A DNA stretch of 64,000 bases, taken from positions 31,324-95,323 of the forward strand of contig NZ_JBDSQX010000133.1 of NCBI RefSeq assembly GCF_039929605.1. The letters are read 5' to 3'. Below are positions 16,253-24,985 of this stretch, one piece after another (within the stretch, counting starts at the first letter, position 1; every line of letters begins with the position of its first letter). Both the position numbers and the translations under genes were made by a program. Source of the DNA: Pelomonas sp039929605 (lineage in GTDB: Bacteria > Pseudomonadota > Gammaproteobacteria > Burkholderiales > Burkholderiaceae_C). The notes under the pieces are model-generated. The model was given only the letters and a program-made list of their open reading frames with translations, made no database searches and was not told the DNA's origin.

Positions 16253-18291
16253 GGCCCGCCAATCCCGCCGCTGCAAATGTGAGCCAGCGCACGGTCTGGC
16301 ACGTCCTGACCGAGCTTTTCCTGCACGCGCACGCTGACGGACATCGGCTTGTCGTCGTGCCCTGAGTTCAGCCGCGTGGCCGGCGTCTGGATCTCGGGCG
16401 CCTTCGGCAGGTCTGCGATGCCCAGCGTCGGCACGCTGGGGAGCACGGGGCTCGGCAAAGCCAGCGGCGCCATCGGCCGCACGGTGCCAACCTTGAAGCC
16501 CTCGACCCGCTGCTTGGCGTCCATGATGGCGCGCCGCTCTTCGGGGGTGTACTCGCTCGTGAGCCTGTCTCGCCCGCCCACCGATCCGAGCACCGCCGCC
16601 TGGTAAGCGGTCGTGTTGTTCTCGCTCGGCGGCGCCCATCTGGCGATGGCATCGGACAGCTTCAGGTTCTTGTAGTTCTTCCCGTCGAAGAACAGCGCTT
16701 CTTGAGCCGCGCGCCCGGCCTCATAGGTGGGGAAGATCGCGAATCGGCCATCGCTGCCCGTCGCGCCGTGCCGCTTGGCGAAGTCGCCGAACTCGATGTT
16801 GCCCGGGTTGTTGTTGCGCCAGTTGCGCGCGCCCTCTTGCCGCACGACTGAGCCATCGCCACGCTGCACGACGTTGTAGCCGGCGCCCGTCTCGACGACC
16901 TTGCTGATGCCCATCATGTCACCAACAGCGCGCTCACCCGCCGCCGCCGCGCGCTTCACCGTCTCGGGGACCAGCTTGCCGGCGTTCTGCTTGGTGAAGT
17001 CCACGGCAGCACCCGCTGCTGTTGAGACCGCGCCCTTGGTGGCGTTCCATGCGCCCTTGGCCGTGGCGGCCACGTCCACGCCGGTTTTCTGCTTGATCCG
17101 CTCGTTCACGGCCGTGGCCGCGCTGCCGACGGCCTCGGCCCAGGACCCGACCTTGGCCGTGACGACGGACCAGGCAGCCTTGGCTTCGCCGGTCACCGAG
17201 TCCCAGGCCGCGCTAGCGTAGGCCACGACTTTCTCGGGCACCTTGGCGTCGATCATCGACTTCGACCAGTCGCCGAGTGCGCCGCCGAGCTTCTCGCCGA
17301 TCATGCCGCCAAGCCAGGCGCCGCCGAGGGTGCCAAGCGGGCCGAGCACGGAGCCAAGCACCCCGCCCACCACGCCACCGAGGCCCATGCCTGCGGCGTC
17401 GCCCGCGCTCCGGTAGCGCATCGACCGATTTTCCTCGGCCGACTTGCTCGGGTCGTCATTCATGCCGAAGGCGCCGCCCAGGGCGAGGCCACCGCTCAGC
17501 AGCGCGCCCAGCAGCGGCACGCGGCGCAGCAGGCCGCCTCCCTTGCGGAGCAGGCCCATGACGCCGCCACCAAGCGAAGCGCCCGCGCTCAGCGCGGTGC
17601 CCAACAGGCCACCGCGCGCCGGCACCGCCGCGTTGGCCGCTGCCTTCTTGTCGCTCTTGTTGCGCTCCGAAAGGGCCTTCCAGATCCGCTGATACCAGCG
17701 CTCCTTTTTGCGCTCAGCGTTTCGCCCGAACAGGCCGCCCAGACCACGGCCAATCGGCGCGATAGCGGCGCGGACCTCCTTCGCTGCGTTCAGCGTAGGG
17801 TCCAGGTTCTCGGTGGCGCCGCCGAGGTTGGCGCCGGCGCGCTCAAGGCGCTCGGCTATGCGCGCCAGGCGGGGTGTCATCGCGCGACCGGATGACTTCA
17901 CACCGCCGCCACCCTTGCCGTCGCCCTTGCCGCCGGCCGCAGTGAAGCGCCCGCCCGCGCCGCGCTGCGGGAGCGCCACGGGTTGGCTCACGGCGCGCTG
18001 ACGCTGCAGGAGCGGTGCGGCCTGCGTGCTGGTGCCGCCCGGTCGCGAACCGCTGCGACGCCCGGCCGGCTCAGCCACGACCATTGGCACGGAGCGCGTC
18101 GGCGGCGTGTTGGACACGCGGCGCACGGCGGCTGTCTGCACGCCGAGCTGGCGCACGATGGCGCGCACGTCGCGGCGGATCTCGCGCCACACCGGCAGCG
18201 CGCGGTTCTGTGCGGCCAGCATGCTCTGCTGGGCATCCAGCAGGCGCTCGCCAATGATGAAGCCTTGTGCGTCACTCTTGAAAATCGGCAT
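16249..18291 (-). CDS. Large phage virion-like protein with possible lytic C-terminal region
   Basis: The 680-residue protein looks like a phage structural or injected protein. An N-terminal region (DAQQSMLAAQNRALPVWREIRRDVR) leads into Pro/Gly-rich linkers. Gly/Ala-rich hydrophobic stretches follow around residues 250-350. A region with RNNNPGNIEFGDFAKRHG and PPSENNTTAYQAAVL (about 500-580) resembles virion-associated peptidoglycan-acting domains. The end (KLGQDVPDRALAHICSGG) resembles the C-termini of lambdoid virion proteins. GGAGAG precedes the ATG at 18291, and the terminase stop is 1 nt upstream, so coupling with terS looks native. The assignment to virion is family-level inference. Confidence 0.6.
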   Translation of the reverse strand: MPIFKSDAQGFIIGERLLDAQQSMLAAQNRALPVWREIRRDVRAIVRQLGVQTAAVRRVSNTPPTRSVPMVVAEPAGRRSGSRPGGTSTQAAPLLQRQRAVSQPVALPQRGAGGRFTAAGGKGDGKGGGGVKSSGRAMTPRLARIAERLERAGANLGGATENLDPTLNAAKEVRAAIAPIGRGLGGLFGRNAERKKERWYQRIWKALSERNKSDKKAAANAAVPARGGLLGTALSAGASLGGGVMGLLRKGGGLLRRVPLLGALLSGGLALGGAFGMNDDPSKSAEENRSMRYRSAGDAAGMGLGGVVGGVLGSVLGPLGTLGGAWLGGMIGEKLGGALGDWSKSMIDAKVPEKVVAYASAAWDSVTGEAKAAWSVVTAKVGSWAEAVGSAATAVNERIKQKTGVDVAATAKGAWNATKGAVSTAAGAAVDFTKQNAGKLVPETVKRAAAAGERAVGDMMGISKVVETGAGYNVVQRGDGSVVRQEGARNWRNNNPGNIEFGDFAKRHGATGSDGRFAIFPTYEAGRAAQEALFFDGKNYKNLKLSDAIARWAPPSENNTTAYQAAVLGSVGGRDRLTSEYTPEERRAIMDAKQRVEGFKVGTVRPMAPLALPSPVLPSVPTLGIADLPKAPEIQTPATRLNSGHDDKPMSVSVRVQEKLGQDVPDRALAHICSGGIGGP

Positions 18292-18292
18292 C

Positions 18293-19102
18293 TCAACTCT
18301 CCGTTTCGCCAAAGCGCGTGCGGCGCACTTCTGCTGACCGTTCCTGCGCACGACGCATGCCCTCTGCGTAAATTGCGTTCAGCGCCTCTGCGGACACGAC
18401 GGCGACGTTGACTTGGGGCGCGTCGTCGACCAGCCTGTAGATCTTGGCGAGCACCTCTCGCGCTTTCATCTGATCGTGCATCCTGACCCGCACCCCGCCG
18501 TCGCTGGTCGTCTCGATGCCGGCGAACAGCGCCAGCACATCCGGTGAGACGTGGCGCATGTCGGCAATGATCTGCCGGCCCTCGCCAAGGCCGTAGCACT
18601 CGGGGCATTGCGGGTGCGGCTCGCGGTTCCAGCTGTAGCCGGTGCCACCGCGCGTGTCGGGGGATTGCGGCGGCGTGCCGCCCGTGTCGGCGGCCTTCTC
18701 CTCACGCTCCTCGAAGGCCAGCATCTTCGCGTCCCACTCGCCAGCGCTGAACTGGTACCGGTGGCCCTTGCCCCAGCAGAAGCGGCACGAGCCCCGGTGA
18801 TAGGCCACCAGCTCGCGAGGGTCGGCGTACGCCACGGCAGTGAGGCAGCGCATCAGCCGTGCCTTCTCGGCCTCGATGTTGCCCACCATCGCCTTCGCTC
18901 GCGCACCCAGCAAGTTGCGAACCTTAGGTTTTCTGAGGAGGCGCGACGCCTCAACGGCTGCGACATTCGCGTTCCTGGCGGTGTAGCCGGCCTCTGTGTA
19001 GGCCTGCGTGCCGTTGAAGTTCAGCAGGAGGTAGAGGTCAACGAACTGGGCCTCGCGGCGGGTGCAGCCCATGGTGTCATCGACGGTCGAATGTGCGTCC
19101 AT
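18293..19102 (-). CDS. terS: Phage terminase small subunit
   Basis: Terminase small subunits bind phage DNA at cos or pac and direct it to the large subunit for packaging. The N-terminal segment shows the family pattern (TRREAQFVDLYLLLNFNGTQAYTEAGYTARNA, then EASRLLRKPKVRNLL). The middle has a four-Cys arrangement (CRFCWGKGH and CPECYGLG) like a zinc ribbon. The C-terminal part carries MKAREVLAKIYRLVDD. I chose ATG 19102 because GGAG lies 8 nt upstream; GTG at 19111, overlapping the previous stop as GTGA, is equally plausible. No large terminase subunit follows, which is unusual. Confidence 0.75.
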   Translation of the reverse strand: MDAHSTVDDTMGCTRREAQFVDLYLLLNFNGTQAYTEAGYTARNANVAAVEASRLLRKPKVRNLLGARAKAMVGNIEAEKARLMRCLTAVAYADPRELVAYHRGSCRFCWGKGHRYQFSAGEWDAKMLAFEEREEKAADTGGTPPQSPDTRGGTGYSWNREPHPQCPECYGLGEGRQIIADMRHVSPDVLALFAGIETTSDGGVRVRMHDQMKAREVLAKIYRLVDDAPQVNVAVVSAEALNAIYAEGMRRAQERSAEVRRTRFGETES

Positions 19103-19107
19103 GCCGT

Positions 19108-19746
19108 TCACTCCGTTTCCGTCGGCAGCTCAAGGACGAGCAGCGCCTGATTGGGGCCGATGCCGTCCAAGTCAGGGTTGCGCTCAGCGTCAGGCCCCAT
19201 GTCGAGCGCGTCGGGGCCGCGAAGATCGCTGTGGCTAATCCATACCCGCAGGGTCAAGGCGACGCCCGCAATCCCCGTAGGCATGACCAAGAACTGACCG
19301 GTGCAGGGCTGAGCCTCACTGTCTTCAGTGCACTCCACCAGCATGCACAGCGGCGGCTGGCCGTCTTCGTCGTCAGCAGCGCCGGTGGCGCGGGCGAGTG
19401 CGACGGGGTTTGCGTCGACGACGCGAAGCGTCACCGTGCCGAGGCTCACCAGCACCGGCGTGGCGCCCTCCATCGCTTCAAGCTCCTCGGCGGTATCGCC
19501 GAACGTCGAGCCATCGGCCTTCAGGACCAAGTGGCGAAGCAGCTCGGCCTGTACGGATTGCGCGAGTCCTGATGAGGTGGCCGGAGATTCAGGCGTTTCC
19601 CGGAATAGCCGAGGCTTGGTGCTCATGAGCTTGGTCATCACTTGTTCCCCCTCGGCGAGGGTTCGTTTTGCCCGGCTGATGGCGACCAGCGTCTTCAGCC
19701 TGGCGGCTTGGCGGAGCATCTTCTCGATGTCGGGTTCGTCGCTCAT
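19108..19746 (-). CDS. Hypothetical island protein, 212 residues
   Basis: No domain is recognised. The N-terminus is a charged helix (EKMLRQAARLKTLVAISRAKRTLAEGEQ) and the C-terminal half is acidic and beta-rich (LCMLVECTEDSEAQPCTGQFL). It overlaps its upstream neighbour by 4 nt and the terminase by a few bases, so it belongs to the same leftward transcript. A role with terS is possible by position only. Confidence 0.55.
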   Translation of the reverse strand: MSDEPDIEKMLRQAARLKTLVAISRAKRTLAEGEQVMTKLMSTKPRLFRETPESPATSSGLAQSVQAELLRHLVLKADGSTFGDTAEELEAMEGATPVLVSLGTVTLRVVDANPVALARATGAADDEDGQPPLCMLVECTEDSEAQPCTGQFLVMPTGIAGVALTLRVWISHSDLRGPDALDMGPDAERNPDLDGIGPNQALLVLELPTETE

Positions 19747-20687
19747 GGGGCCGAGCCTTTCAGCAGCGCATTCAGCGCGCGCGCGATGGCAACGCTGGTC
19801 GGGTCGGTCTTGCCCCTGTAGGTGGCAATGGCCGCACGCAAGTCGGCGGCGCTGGCCGGCGGAGGCAGCTTCGCGACGCGCGGCACGGCGATCCGTCGCG
19901 CGTTCGTCGGCACCACGCGCTCAGCCTCAGCCTGACGCAGCGTGACCGCCCTGGGCGTGGCCTTGCCCCCCGGGCGGTCCACGCGGGCGCGCTCGGCCTC
20001 GATCATCGCGGCCACCCTCTGGCGCAAGGCGACGCTCATCTGAAGGTCGGTCATGACGCGAGCGATGTGCTTGCAGCAGGCGCCGTCCAGCGTCGGGTTC
20101 GTCAACTTCGGCATGCCGTGTTCGGGCCGACCGGCGACCCACCCGCCTGCGGTCGCCACGAAGCGCAGCACGTAGCGGAAGTGTTCGCAGCTGCACTCGA
20201 AGCGCAATCGACCTTGCTTCGTCAGCTCTAGTGCGGCCTGGGCCGGCGTGCCAGGTCTTGCCACGGCGGCGCTGAAGCCGATGAATTCCAGATTCACGAA
20301 GTGCCGGGTCGCGCGGCTCACCGGCCCGGCGTTGGTCACGAAGCGCACGCTGCCCGCCTGGAGCCGACTCGGCAGTGCGTACTTGATTTGTTGGTTCGCC
20401 CGCCGAATGTCTGCCGGGGTGGACAGCGCAAGGGCTTCAGCGGCGGTCAGGCCGACTTGCGCGCGGTCGCCCAAGGCGGCGACGCTCTTGCGGAACGCTG
20501 CGAGGTCGGCCGGCGTGATCGGACGGACCTTGCCGCCCAGCGTCGTCGTCAGGAGCCGGGCGGGCGAGAGACGGCCGCCGACTTCTTCCGGGTGCAAAAT
20601 TGTTGAGGCCTGTCGACGGCTTGCCAGCTCGTCCAGCGCCCGCCGGTTGAATGCCGACGTGGCATTGCCGATGCGTGGGACGGCCAT
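19743..20687 (-). CDS. Phage protein with SWIM-like zinc-binding cysteines
   Basis: The 314-residue protein carries a CSCEHFRY motif and, about 40 residues later, a CCKHIARVM motif, which together fit the CxC...CxH ligand pattern of SWIM zinc fingers. The start MAVPRIGNATSAFNRRALDELA is well formed and coding-like. The remainder is basic and unrecognised. It overlaps the end of the upstream gene by 139 nt, far more than the 4-nt overlaps elsewhere in this operon. A DNA- or protein-binding role is inferred only from the zinc pattern. Confidence 0.55.
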   Translation of the reverse strand: MAVPRIGNATSAFNRRALDELASRRQASTILHPEEVGGRLSPARLLTTTLGGKVRPITPADLAAFRKSVAALGDRAQVGLTAAEALALSTPADIRRANQQIKYALPSRLQAGSVRFVTNAGPVSRATRHFVNLEFIGFSAAVARPGTPAQAALELTKQGRLRFECSCEHFRYVLRFVATAGGWVAGRPEHGMPKLTNPTLDGACCKHIARVMTDLQMSVALRQRVAAMIEAERARVDRPGGKATPRAVTLRQAEAERVVPTNARRIAVPRVAKLPPPASAADLRAAIATYRGKTDPTSVAIARALNALLKGSAP

Positions 20688-21520
20688 GCCGGCAGCACCG
20701 CGCCCGCCGCGCGCGCGGCGTCGATGTCCGACTCGAAGCCAAGGCCGTCGAGGTGGCGCGGGTCGAAGTGATCGTCGGCGCAGAAGGCGTCGCAGGCCCG
20801 CACCGTCGCGTCCAGCGTCACCAGGCGCTCTTTCAGCTCAGCGACCTGGGTCGGGTTGTCGACCACGCCAAGAGCTGCGAGCTGTTCGTCGCTCAGGTGC
20901 TGGCGCAATGCGACGGCACGGTCGTTGGGCTGACCAGGGCGCCACTCGCTGAGGGCCTGCACCTTCTGCCGCAGCGTCCAGGCCTCTGCCTTGGCTTGTG
21001 CGCCGCGCTGGGATACCAGGTCGCGCAGCATGAGGATCGGAGCCAACGCATCGCGAAAGGTGCGGGCGTGGAGCGCCCTTTCGTCGGCCGCCAATGCTGC
21101 CTCAGCAACCGCCTCGTCGCGGAGTTCGTGAAGGCCGGCGAGCACCTGGGCCGGCGTGATGTGCTCGATGGCTTCGCCGCCGGCCCGCTCCAGGGCCTGC
21201 GCCATCAGTCCGAGGCCGCTTGCCTCGACGAGGCGGCAGACCTCGCGTTGCACGTCGACGATGGCGCGCTGGATGTGAGGGTCGCGGTGCAGGACGCAGA
21301 TGCGCGCGACCTGCGCGGGTTGGAGGTCGTCCCTGGACAGGGCGGCGGCCGGGTACTGGCGTTGAGGTTTTGTCATGTTGGGGTTGCGCTTTTGGGCAGG
21401 GGTTTCTTGAGGGGCGGCGTCCGGGCGCGCAGTCAGCTGCACGGGCGTCTCGGCGACAGCTGGGGGCGCTGGGCACCGGGCGAAGTGCCGCTGGATGAGG
21501 TCCGTCATGAACCAGCGCAT
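20549..21520 (-). CDS. Hypothetical helical island protein with run-on C-terminus
   Basis: The 323-residue product starts MRWFMTDLIQRHFARCP, 1 nt after the stop of the HTH gene upstream. Residues about 60-270 are largely helical (VARICVLHRDPHIQRAIVDVQREVCRLVEA and ERALHARTFRDALAPILMLRDLV). After GFESDIDAARAAGAVLPA the frame runs on for about 47 codons inside the next gene, giving an unlikely tail (PRRHSTGGRWTSWQ). The original stop was probably near 20690 and has been lost. Function unknown. Confidence 0.5.
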   Translation of the reverse strand: MRWFMTDLIQRHFARCPAPPAVAETPVQLTARPDAAPQETPAQKRNPNMTKPQRQYPAAALSRDDLQPAQVARICVLHRDPHIQRAIVDVQREVCRLVEASGLGLMAQALERAGGEAIEHITPAQVLAGLHELRDEAVAEAALAADERALHARTFRDALAPILMLRDLVSQRGAQAKAEAWTLRQKVQALSEWRPGQPNDRAVALRQHLSDEQLAALGVVDNPTQVAELKERLVTLDATVRACDAFCADDHFDPRHLDGLGFESDIDAARAAGAVLPAWPSHASAMPRRHSTGGRWTSWQAVDRPQQFCTRKKSAAVSRPPGS

Positions 21521-21521
21521 G

Positions 21522-21740
21522 TCAAGCCTTGACCGGCACCTGGCGGCCGGCTGCGACGAAGGCCTGCACGTCGGTTCGGCGGTAGAGACAGCGACCGCCG
21601 ATCTTGTGGAAGGCCAGGGGCTGAGCCCGTGCCCGCGAGCGCCATCGCGCAACGGTGGACGCCTTCACGCCGCACAGCCCCGCGACTTGCGCGGCATCCA
21701 TCAGATCGTCGTCGGCGGTCTCGGGTGCTGGTTTGTGCAT
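21522..21740 (-). CDS. AlpA/excisionase-like helix-turn-helix protein, 72 residues
   Basis: The protein has LMDAAQVAGLCGVKASTVARWRSRA, then HKIGGRCLYRRTDVQAFV, the winged-helix pattern of AlpA-like and HTH_17 proteins that regulate excision in phages and satellites. ATG 21740 has GAGGT just upstream and is chosen over GTG 21770. It stands between the repressor-like gene and the structural-type genes, so it may switch the late genes on. That is inferred from position. Confidence 0.65.
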   Translation of the reverse strand: MHKPAPETADDDLMDAAQVAGLCGVKASTVARWRSRARAQPLAFHKIGGRCLYRRTDVQAFVAAGRQVPVKA

Positions 21741-21926
21741 GGCTGACCTCGGTAGTGGTGTTGCGGTCATCTTCGTGACGCCCGGTGCACGGCCAATGGC
21801 CGTTTTTCCGGTTTTGTGAGCCCCTGGGCCTACTGAGTCCGATGCGCGCTGGTGGGCAGCTCCAGGCCCGCGTCGCCCGCGAGTTGCCGGACGCGGGCCT
21901 GTGCCACGGTCGAGTGAACAGCGGCG

Positions 21927-22856
21927 CTATGCCGGCGTCGCCATCGCACGCTTCAGCTGGGCCTGGAGGCCGTCGCCGAACTCCGTATGGGCGACGAGTC
22001 GGCACCGCGCGCTCTGGATCAGTTGGTCAAAGTCGGCAGCGCGCCGCACCACGGTTGCCCCGCCGCGCATCTCTTCGAACGCCTCGCCGTTGCAGCGCAT
22101 CAGCACCGCTATCGCGTCCTGGAGCGCCTGGCCCGCGTCGACCAGCGCGGCCAGGTTGGACGCTGCCGGTCCCATCAGCGTCGCATGGCTTTCGAAGAGA
22201 CCTATGACGCCTTCGGTGGCCGCTTCGAGCATGCCGCGCACGCCTCGCGTCGTGGCGGCGCGCAGCGCGCGATGCGTGTCGCGATCAGGCTCATCACTCA
22301 AGCCCAGCAGGAAGTCAGTCGTGACGCCGTACGCACCTGCCGCTGCAACGATGCGCTCAAGGGGTGCGAGGCGCTTGCCGGATTCCTGCTGCGAGAGCTG
22401 AGCGGAACTGACGTAGCCCAGCAGTTCGGCGGCGCTTGTCTGGTCAAGGCCCTGCAGCGACCGGGCAGCGCGAAGACGGCGGCCGATGATCCAACGCAAA
22501 GCCGCTTTGCGCTCGGTCGGGGCGGCAGTGACGGAGAGCAGCTGCTCGGCGTCATCGCCACCATCGTCGCCGTCGCCGCCACCTTCGTCGTTGGCTGCTA
22601 AGGCGTGCCTGTCCGGCTGATCGCTGAGGAGTTGCTGGCCAAGATGGCGGGCAATGCTTGCCAGCGGCGCGGCGGCCTCATGTTCGGTGCTGCTCGTTTG
22701 GGGTGGCTCGTTGTCGACTAGTCCTGGCGAAACAGCCTCGACGCACGGTGCTGGGTGGTCGGCCACGGCGGATGCGATCTTGGCCGGGCTAGAGGAGCAC
22801 GCAATTGCTGCGGCACGCGCGAGAGGGGTGATCAAGGAGAGCGAGTTGGTCTTCAT
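21927..22856 (-). CDS. XRE-type repressor-like regulator with long N-terminal extension
   Basis: A cro/C1-type HTH lies in the middle (GRRLRAARSLQGLDQTSAAELLGYVSSAQLSQQESG, then LAPLERIVAAAGAYGVTTDFLLGL). Before it is an unusual disordered stretch of over 100 residues with an acidic GGGDGDDGGDD run. A helical C-terminal domain follows. The ATG at 22856 is taken as start; GTG 22886 is possible and neither has a strong ribosome site. It is transcribed with the replication and packaging genes rather than divergently, unlike a classical phage repressor. It may be an antitermination or stress-type regulator instead. Confidence 0.55.
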   Translation of the reverse strand: MKTNSLSLITPLARAAAIACSSSPAKIASAVADHPAPCVEAVSPGLVDNEPPQTSSTEHEAAAPLASIARHLGQQLLSDQPDRHALAANDEGGGDGDDGGDDAEQLLSVTAAPTERKAALRWIIGRRLRAARSLQGLDQTSAAELLGYVSSAQLSQQESGKRLAPLERIVAAAGAYGVTTDFLLGLSDEPDRDTHRALRAATTRGVRGMLEAATEGVIGLFESHATLMGPAASNLAALVDAGQALQDAIAVLMRCNGEAFEEMRGGATVVRRAADFDQLIQSARCRLVAHTEFGDGLQAQLKRAMATPA

Positions 22857-22896
22857 GAGGATAGTTGGTTGGCGGTCAGTGGGCACGACGGGCCAT

Positions 22897-23736
22897 TCAG
22901 ACGGCGGTCTGAGTTAGCTGCCTCGTTTCGATGTAGTCGCGCAGCTTTCCAGCGGACTCGGCCTTGAGCATTTCCACGCGCTCGCGGTCGACCTGTGCGG
23001 CAACGGCCGATGGCGTCGGTGCACTCTGCCGCGCCTGGATCGCTGCTCGCGTCGCGGCCAGTGCCGCGCGGGCCTTCTCGCGGGCCGCCACGGCCTCCGC
23101 GCTCGCGTCGGCGGGGGTAGGCAGCGCCAGCAGCGAGTCAAGCCCCAGGGCCGGACCAGCGGGGGCACCGGTGCGCGACAGCTCGACCAGCTCGGGCCGC
23201 TTCAGCTCGTCCGCCGAGAGACGGCCGGCCAGCACATGCGGCAGAAGCACTCGGTCGCGCAGCTCGTCGTCGTCACCGATGGTGGCGGCCCAGCGCACCG
23301 GCGCCCTCACCTCGCGCGCCTCGGCCACCAACCGGTTGTAGGCCTCACGGAACGCCATCCGGGCGCCAACCTCATCGCCGGCCTGCAGCACCGGCGACGC
23401 GATGGCGTAGGCCTCGGCGGCCTCGGCTGTCCAGACCACAGTGGCTCGCTCGTCCAGCGCTTTGAACGCCTGCGCCCAAGCCTCCTCGGGGCCGGGGCGG
23501 CCGTCATCGGCGACCACCCTCTTGATCTGCGCAACCACGTCCGCCGGCATTGGCAGGAAGCGTCCGCGCTCGGGGTCGTTGAAATGGGCCTTCAGGCCAT
23601 AACGCACTTCCAGAAGCGGGTGGTCCTGCAGTACCTCGAAGAACGATGCCCGGCCGGCCGCCGTCATCGCCTGGCCCTTCATGGCCCAGTAGCCGTCGAG
23701 CGCTTCGCAGAAGGCCTTGAAGTCGTCGATGGTCAT
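22897..23736 (-). CDS. Phage replication protein P-like helicase loader
   Basis: The 279-residue protein begins MTIDDFKAFCEALDGYWAMKG and has FFEVLQDHPLLEVRYGLKAHFNDPERGRFLPMPADVVAQIKR, resembling the N-terminal part of lambda P-like replication proteins that load host helicase at the phage origin. The C-terminal 100 residues are charged and low-complexity. It overlaps the O-like gene by 4 nt, the classical O-P order. Confidence in the exact family is moderate. Confidence 0.55.
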   Translation of the reverse strand: MTIDDFKAFCEALDGYWAMKGQAMTAAGRASFFEVLQDHPLLEVRYGLKAHFNDPERGRFLPMPADVVAQIKRVVADDGRPGPEEAWAQAFKALDERATVVWTAEAAEAYAIASPVLQAGDEVGARMAFREAYNRLVAEAREVRAPVRWAATIGDDDELRDRVLLPHVLAGRLSADELKRPELVELSRTGAPAGPALGLDSLLALPTPADASAEAVAAREKARAALAATRAAIQARQSAPTPSAVAAQVDRERVEMLKAESAGKLRDYIETRQLTQTAV

Positions 23737-24716
23737 GCGCCACCGCCGATCTGCTTCTGGCCCTGAACCTCGCGCACGACGCCTTCGATGACTTCGCCGC
23801 CACCCCGCCGTGCGAGCAACAATCGCAACGCCTCGGCCGTTGATTCATCGTTGGCGGCCTGACGGGCTGCGTCGGACATGGGCACTCGGCCGGTCGCCAG
23901 GCTCGACGCCCTCGGCGCATCCGAGGAGATCCATACCGCACGGAAGCCGCCCCGGCTGCGCACGACCGAGTAGTGGATCGCCTCGTCGAGCGTCATGCCG
24001 GCCTTGGCCGCCTCAGCTTTGGTGTCGTCCCATGCGGTCTTCGTCCAGGGAAGATTTTTCTCCCTGCGGATCGTGAGCCAGTCCGCAGCGACCTTCTCCG
24101 CCACGCCATCGGCCATCATGGTGTCAAGGCTTGCCCGACGTGCATCGCCGCGCTGGCGTTTGGACTTGGACGCTTCTGCCGGGGCCGCAGGCGCTGAAGG
24201 TTCAGGCAATCCGGTATCAGGTATCGGTGAATCAGGAATCAGTAAATCAGTGAATCCGGTATCAGGAGGTTCCTTAACAGTTAAAGCCTTGTTGCTGACC
24301 TGTTTGACGACGGTTCCCGCCTCGTTCTTCAACTCGACGACGCCTGTTGCGTAACCGTTCTTGCCCCTTTGGTGCACCCAGTACAGACCATCCTCATCGG
24401 GGAGTGCACCGTCCTTTTCGGTGCCGTGGGGGGTCTGATGCTTGCGAAACTTGACGATCTGAATGATGCGCTTGCCGTGCATGTCGAAGCGCTGGACGAA
24501 GCCTTCCCGCTGCAGGGCCGCCAGCATTTCCTCGGCGTCGGCGCTGCGGTCGTAGGGCAGTGCCTGGGCGGCGATGCGCTTCGGCCGGTCCTCCAGCCGC
24601 CCCTCCCTGTCGGCGAGCATCCAGAGGTACGTGAACAACAGGCGCGTCAGGGCCGGCAGCTCGGCAAGCTGCTCGTTGTCCATGATGGCCGGCTTGATAT
24701 TGCGGGCGCGTGCCAT
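23733..24716 (-). CDS. Phage replisome organiser (O-like) protein
   Basis: The 327-residue protein begins MARARNIKPAIMDNEQLAELP, with TRLLFTYLWMLADREGRLEDRPKRIAAQALPYD, then KRIIQIVKFRKHQTPHGTE. This N-terminal domain is common in phage replication initiators. A Pro-rich linker (PPDTGFTDLLIPDSPIPDTG) follows, then a Lys/Arg-rich spacer and a C-terminal domain (VAADWLTIRREKNLPWTKTAWDD). The linker DNA is low in GC and made of short repeats, like the iterons within lambda O. It is followed by the P-like gene. Confidence 0.6.
   Translation of the reverse strand: MARARNIKPAIMDNEQLAELPALTRLLFTYLWMLADREGRLEDRPKRIAAQALPYDRSADAEEMLAALQREGFVQRFDMHGKRIIQIVKFRKHQTPHGTEKDGALPDEDGLYWVHQRGKNGYATGVVELKNEAGTVVKQVSNKALTVKEPPDTGFTDLLIPDSPIPDTGLPEPSAPAAPAEASKSKRQRGDARRASLDTMMADGVAEKVAADWLTIRREKNLPWTKTAWDDTKAEAAKAGMTLDEAIHYSVVRSRGGFRAVWISSDAPRASSLATGRVPMSDAARQAANDESTAEALRLLLARRGGGEVIEGVVREVQGQKQIGGGA
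24208..24266. repeat. Iteron-like repeats inside the O-like gene, candidate origin
   Basis: AATCCGGTATCAGG occurs at 24208-24221 and again exactly at 24253-24266. Between them AATCAGG (24230), AATCAGT (24237) and AATCAGT (24245) repeat the same core. The block and the next 25 nt (TTCCTTAACAGTTAAAG) are the most AT-rich part of the gene. Repeats plus an AT-rich side inside an initiator gene are the layout of lambdoid origins. Confidence 0.5.
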
Positions 24717-24985
24717 CAGTCGCCCTCGCGGCCTTCGGCCAGCTCGTCAAGCTCCAATGGCAGCTTCTTCAGCACTGCCGTCCAAGCCGCCGAGAGGGCC
24801 GCATTGCCGCTCTGAGCGGCGATGTAGGCCGCACGGGCGTAATGCGCGGCGCGGCGAAGGCGGTTCGGGCGACCCTTGACGACGGCCTGACCGGGGTAGG
24901 CGCCGGTGAAGTACGCGATGCTTGGGTGGGCAGCGTTGACGGCCACTGTCGGCACGGCGGTTTGGTCGTTGAGGCGGGGGGTCAC
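24716..24985 (-). CDS. Hypothetical island protein, 89 residues
   Basis: The product (MTPRLNDQTAVPTVAVNAAHPS...) has a helical Ala-rich centre (RRAAHYARAAYIAAQSGNAALSAAW) and an acidic tail. It touches both neighbours (stop at the start of the O-like gene; 4-nt overlap upstream), so it is part of the leftward operon. No function is suggested. Confidence 0.5.
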   Translation of the reverse strand: MTPRLNDQTAVPTVAVNAAHPSIAYFTGAYPGQAVVKGRPNRLRRAAHYARAAYIAAQSGNAALSAAWTAVLKKLPLELDELAEGREGD

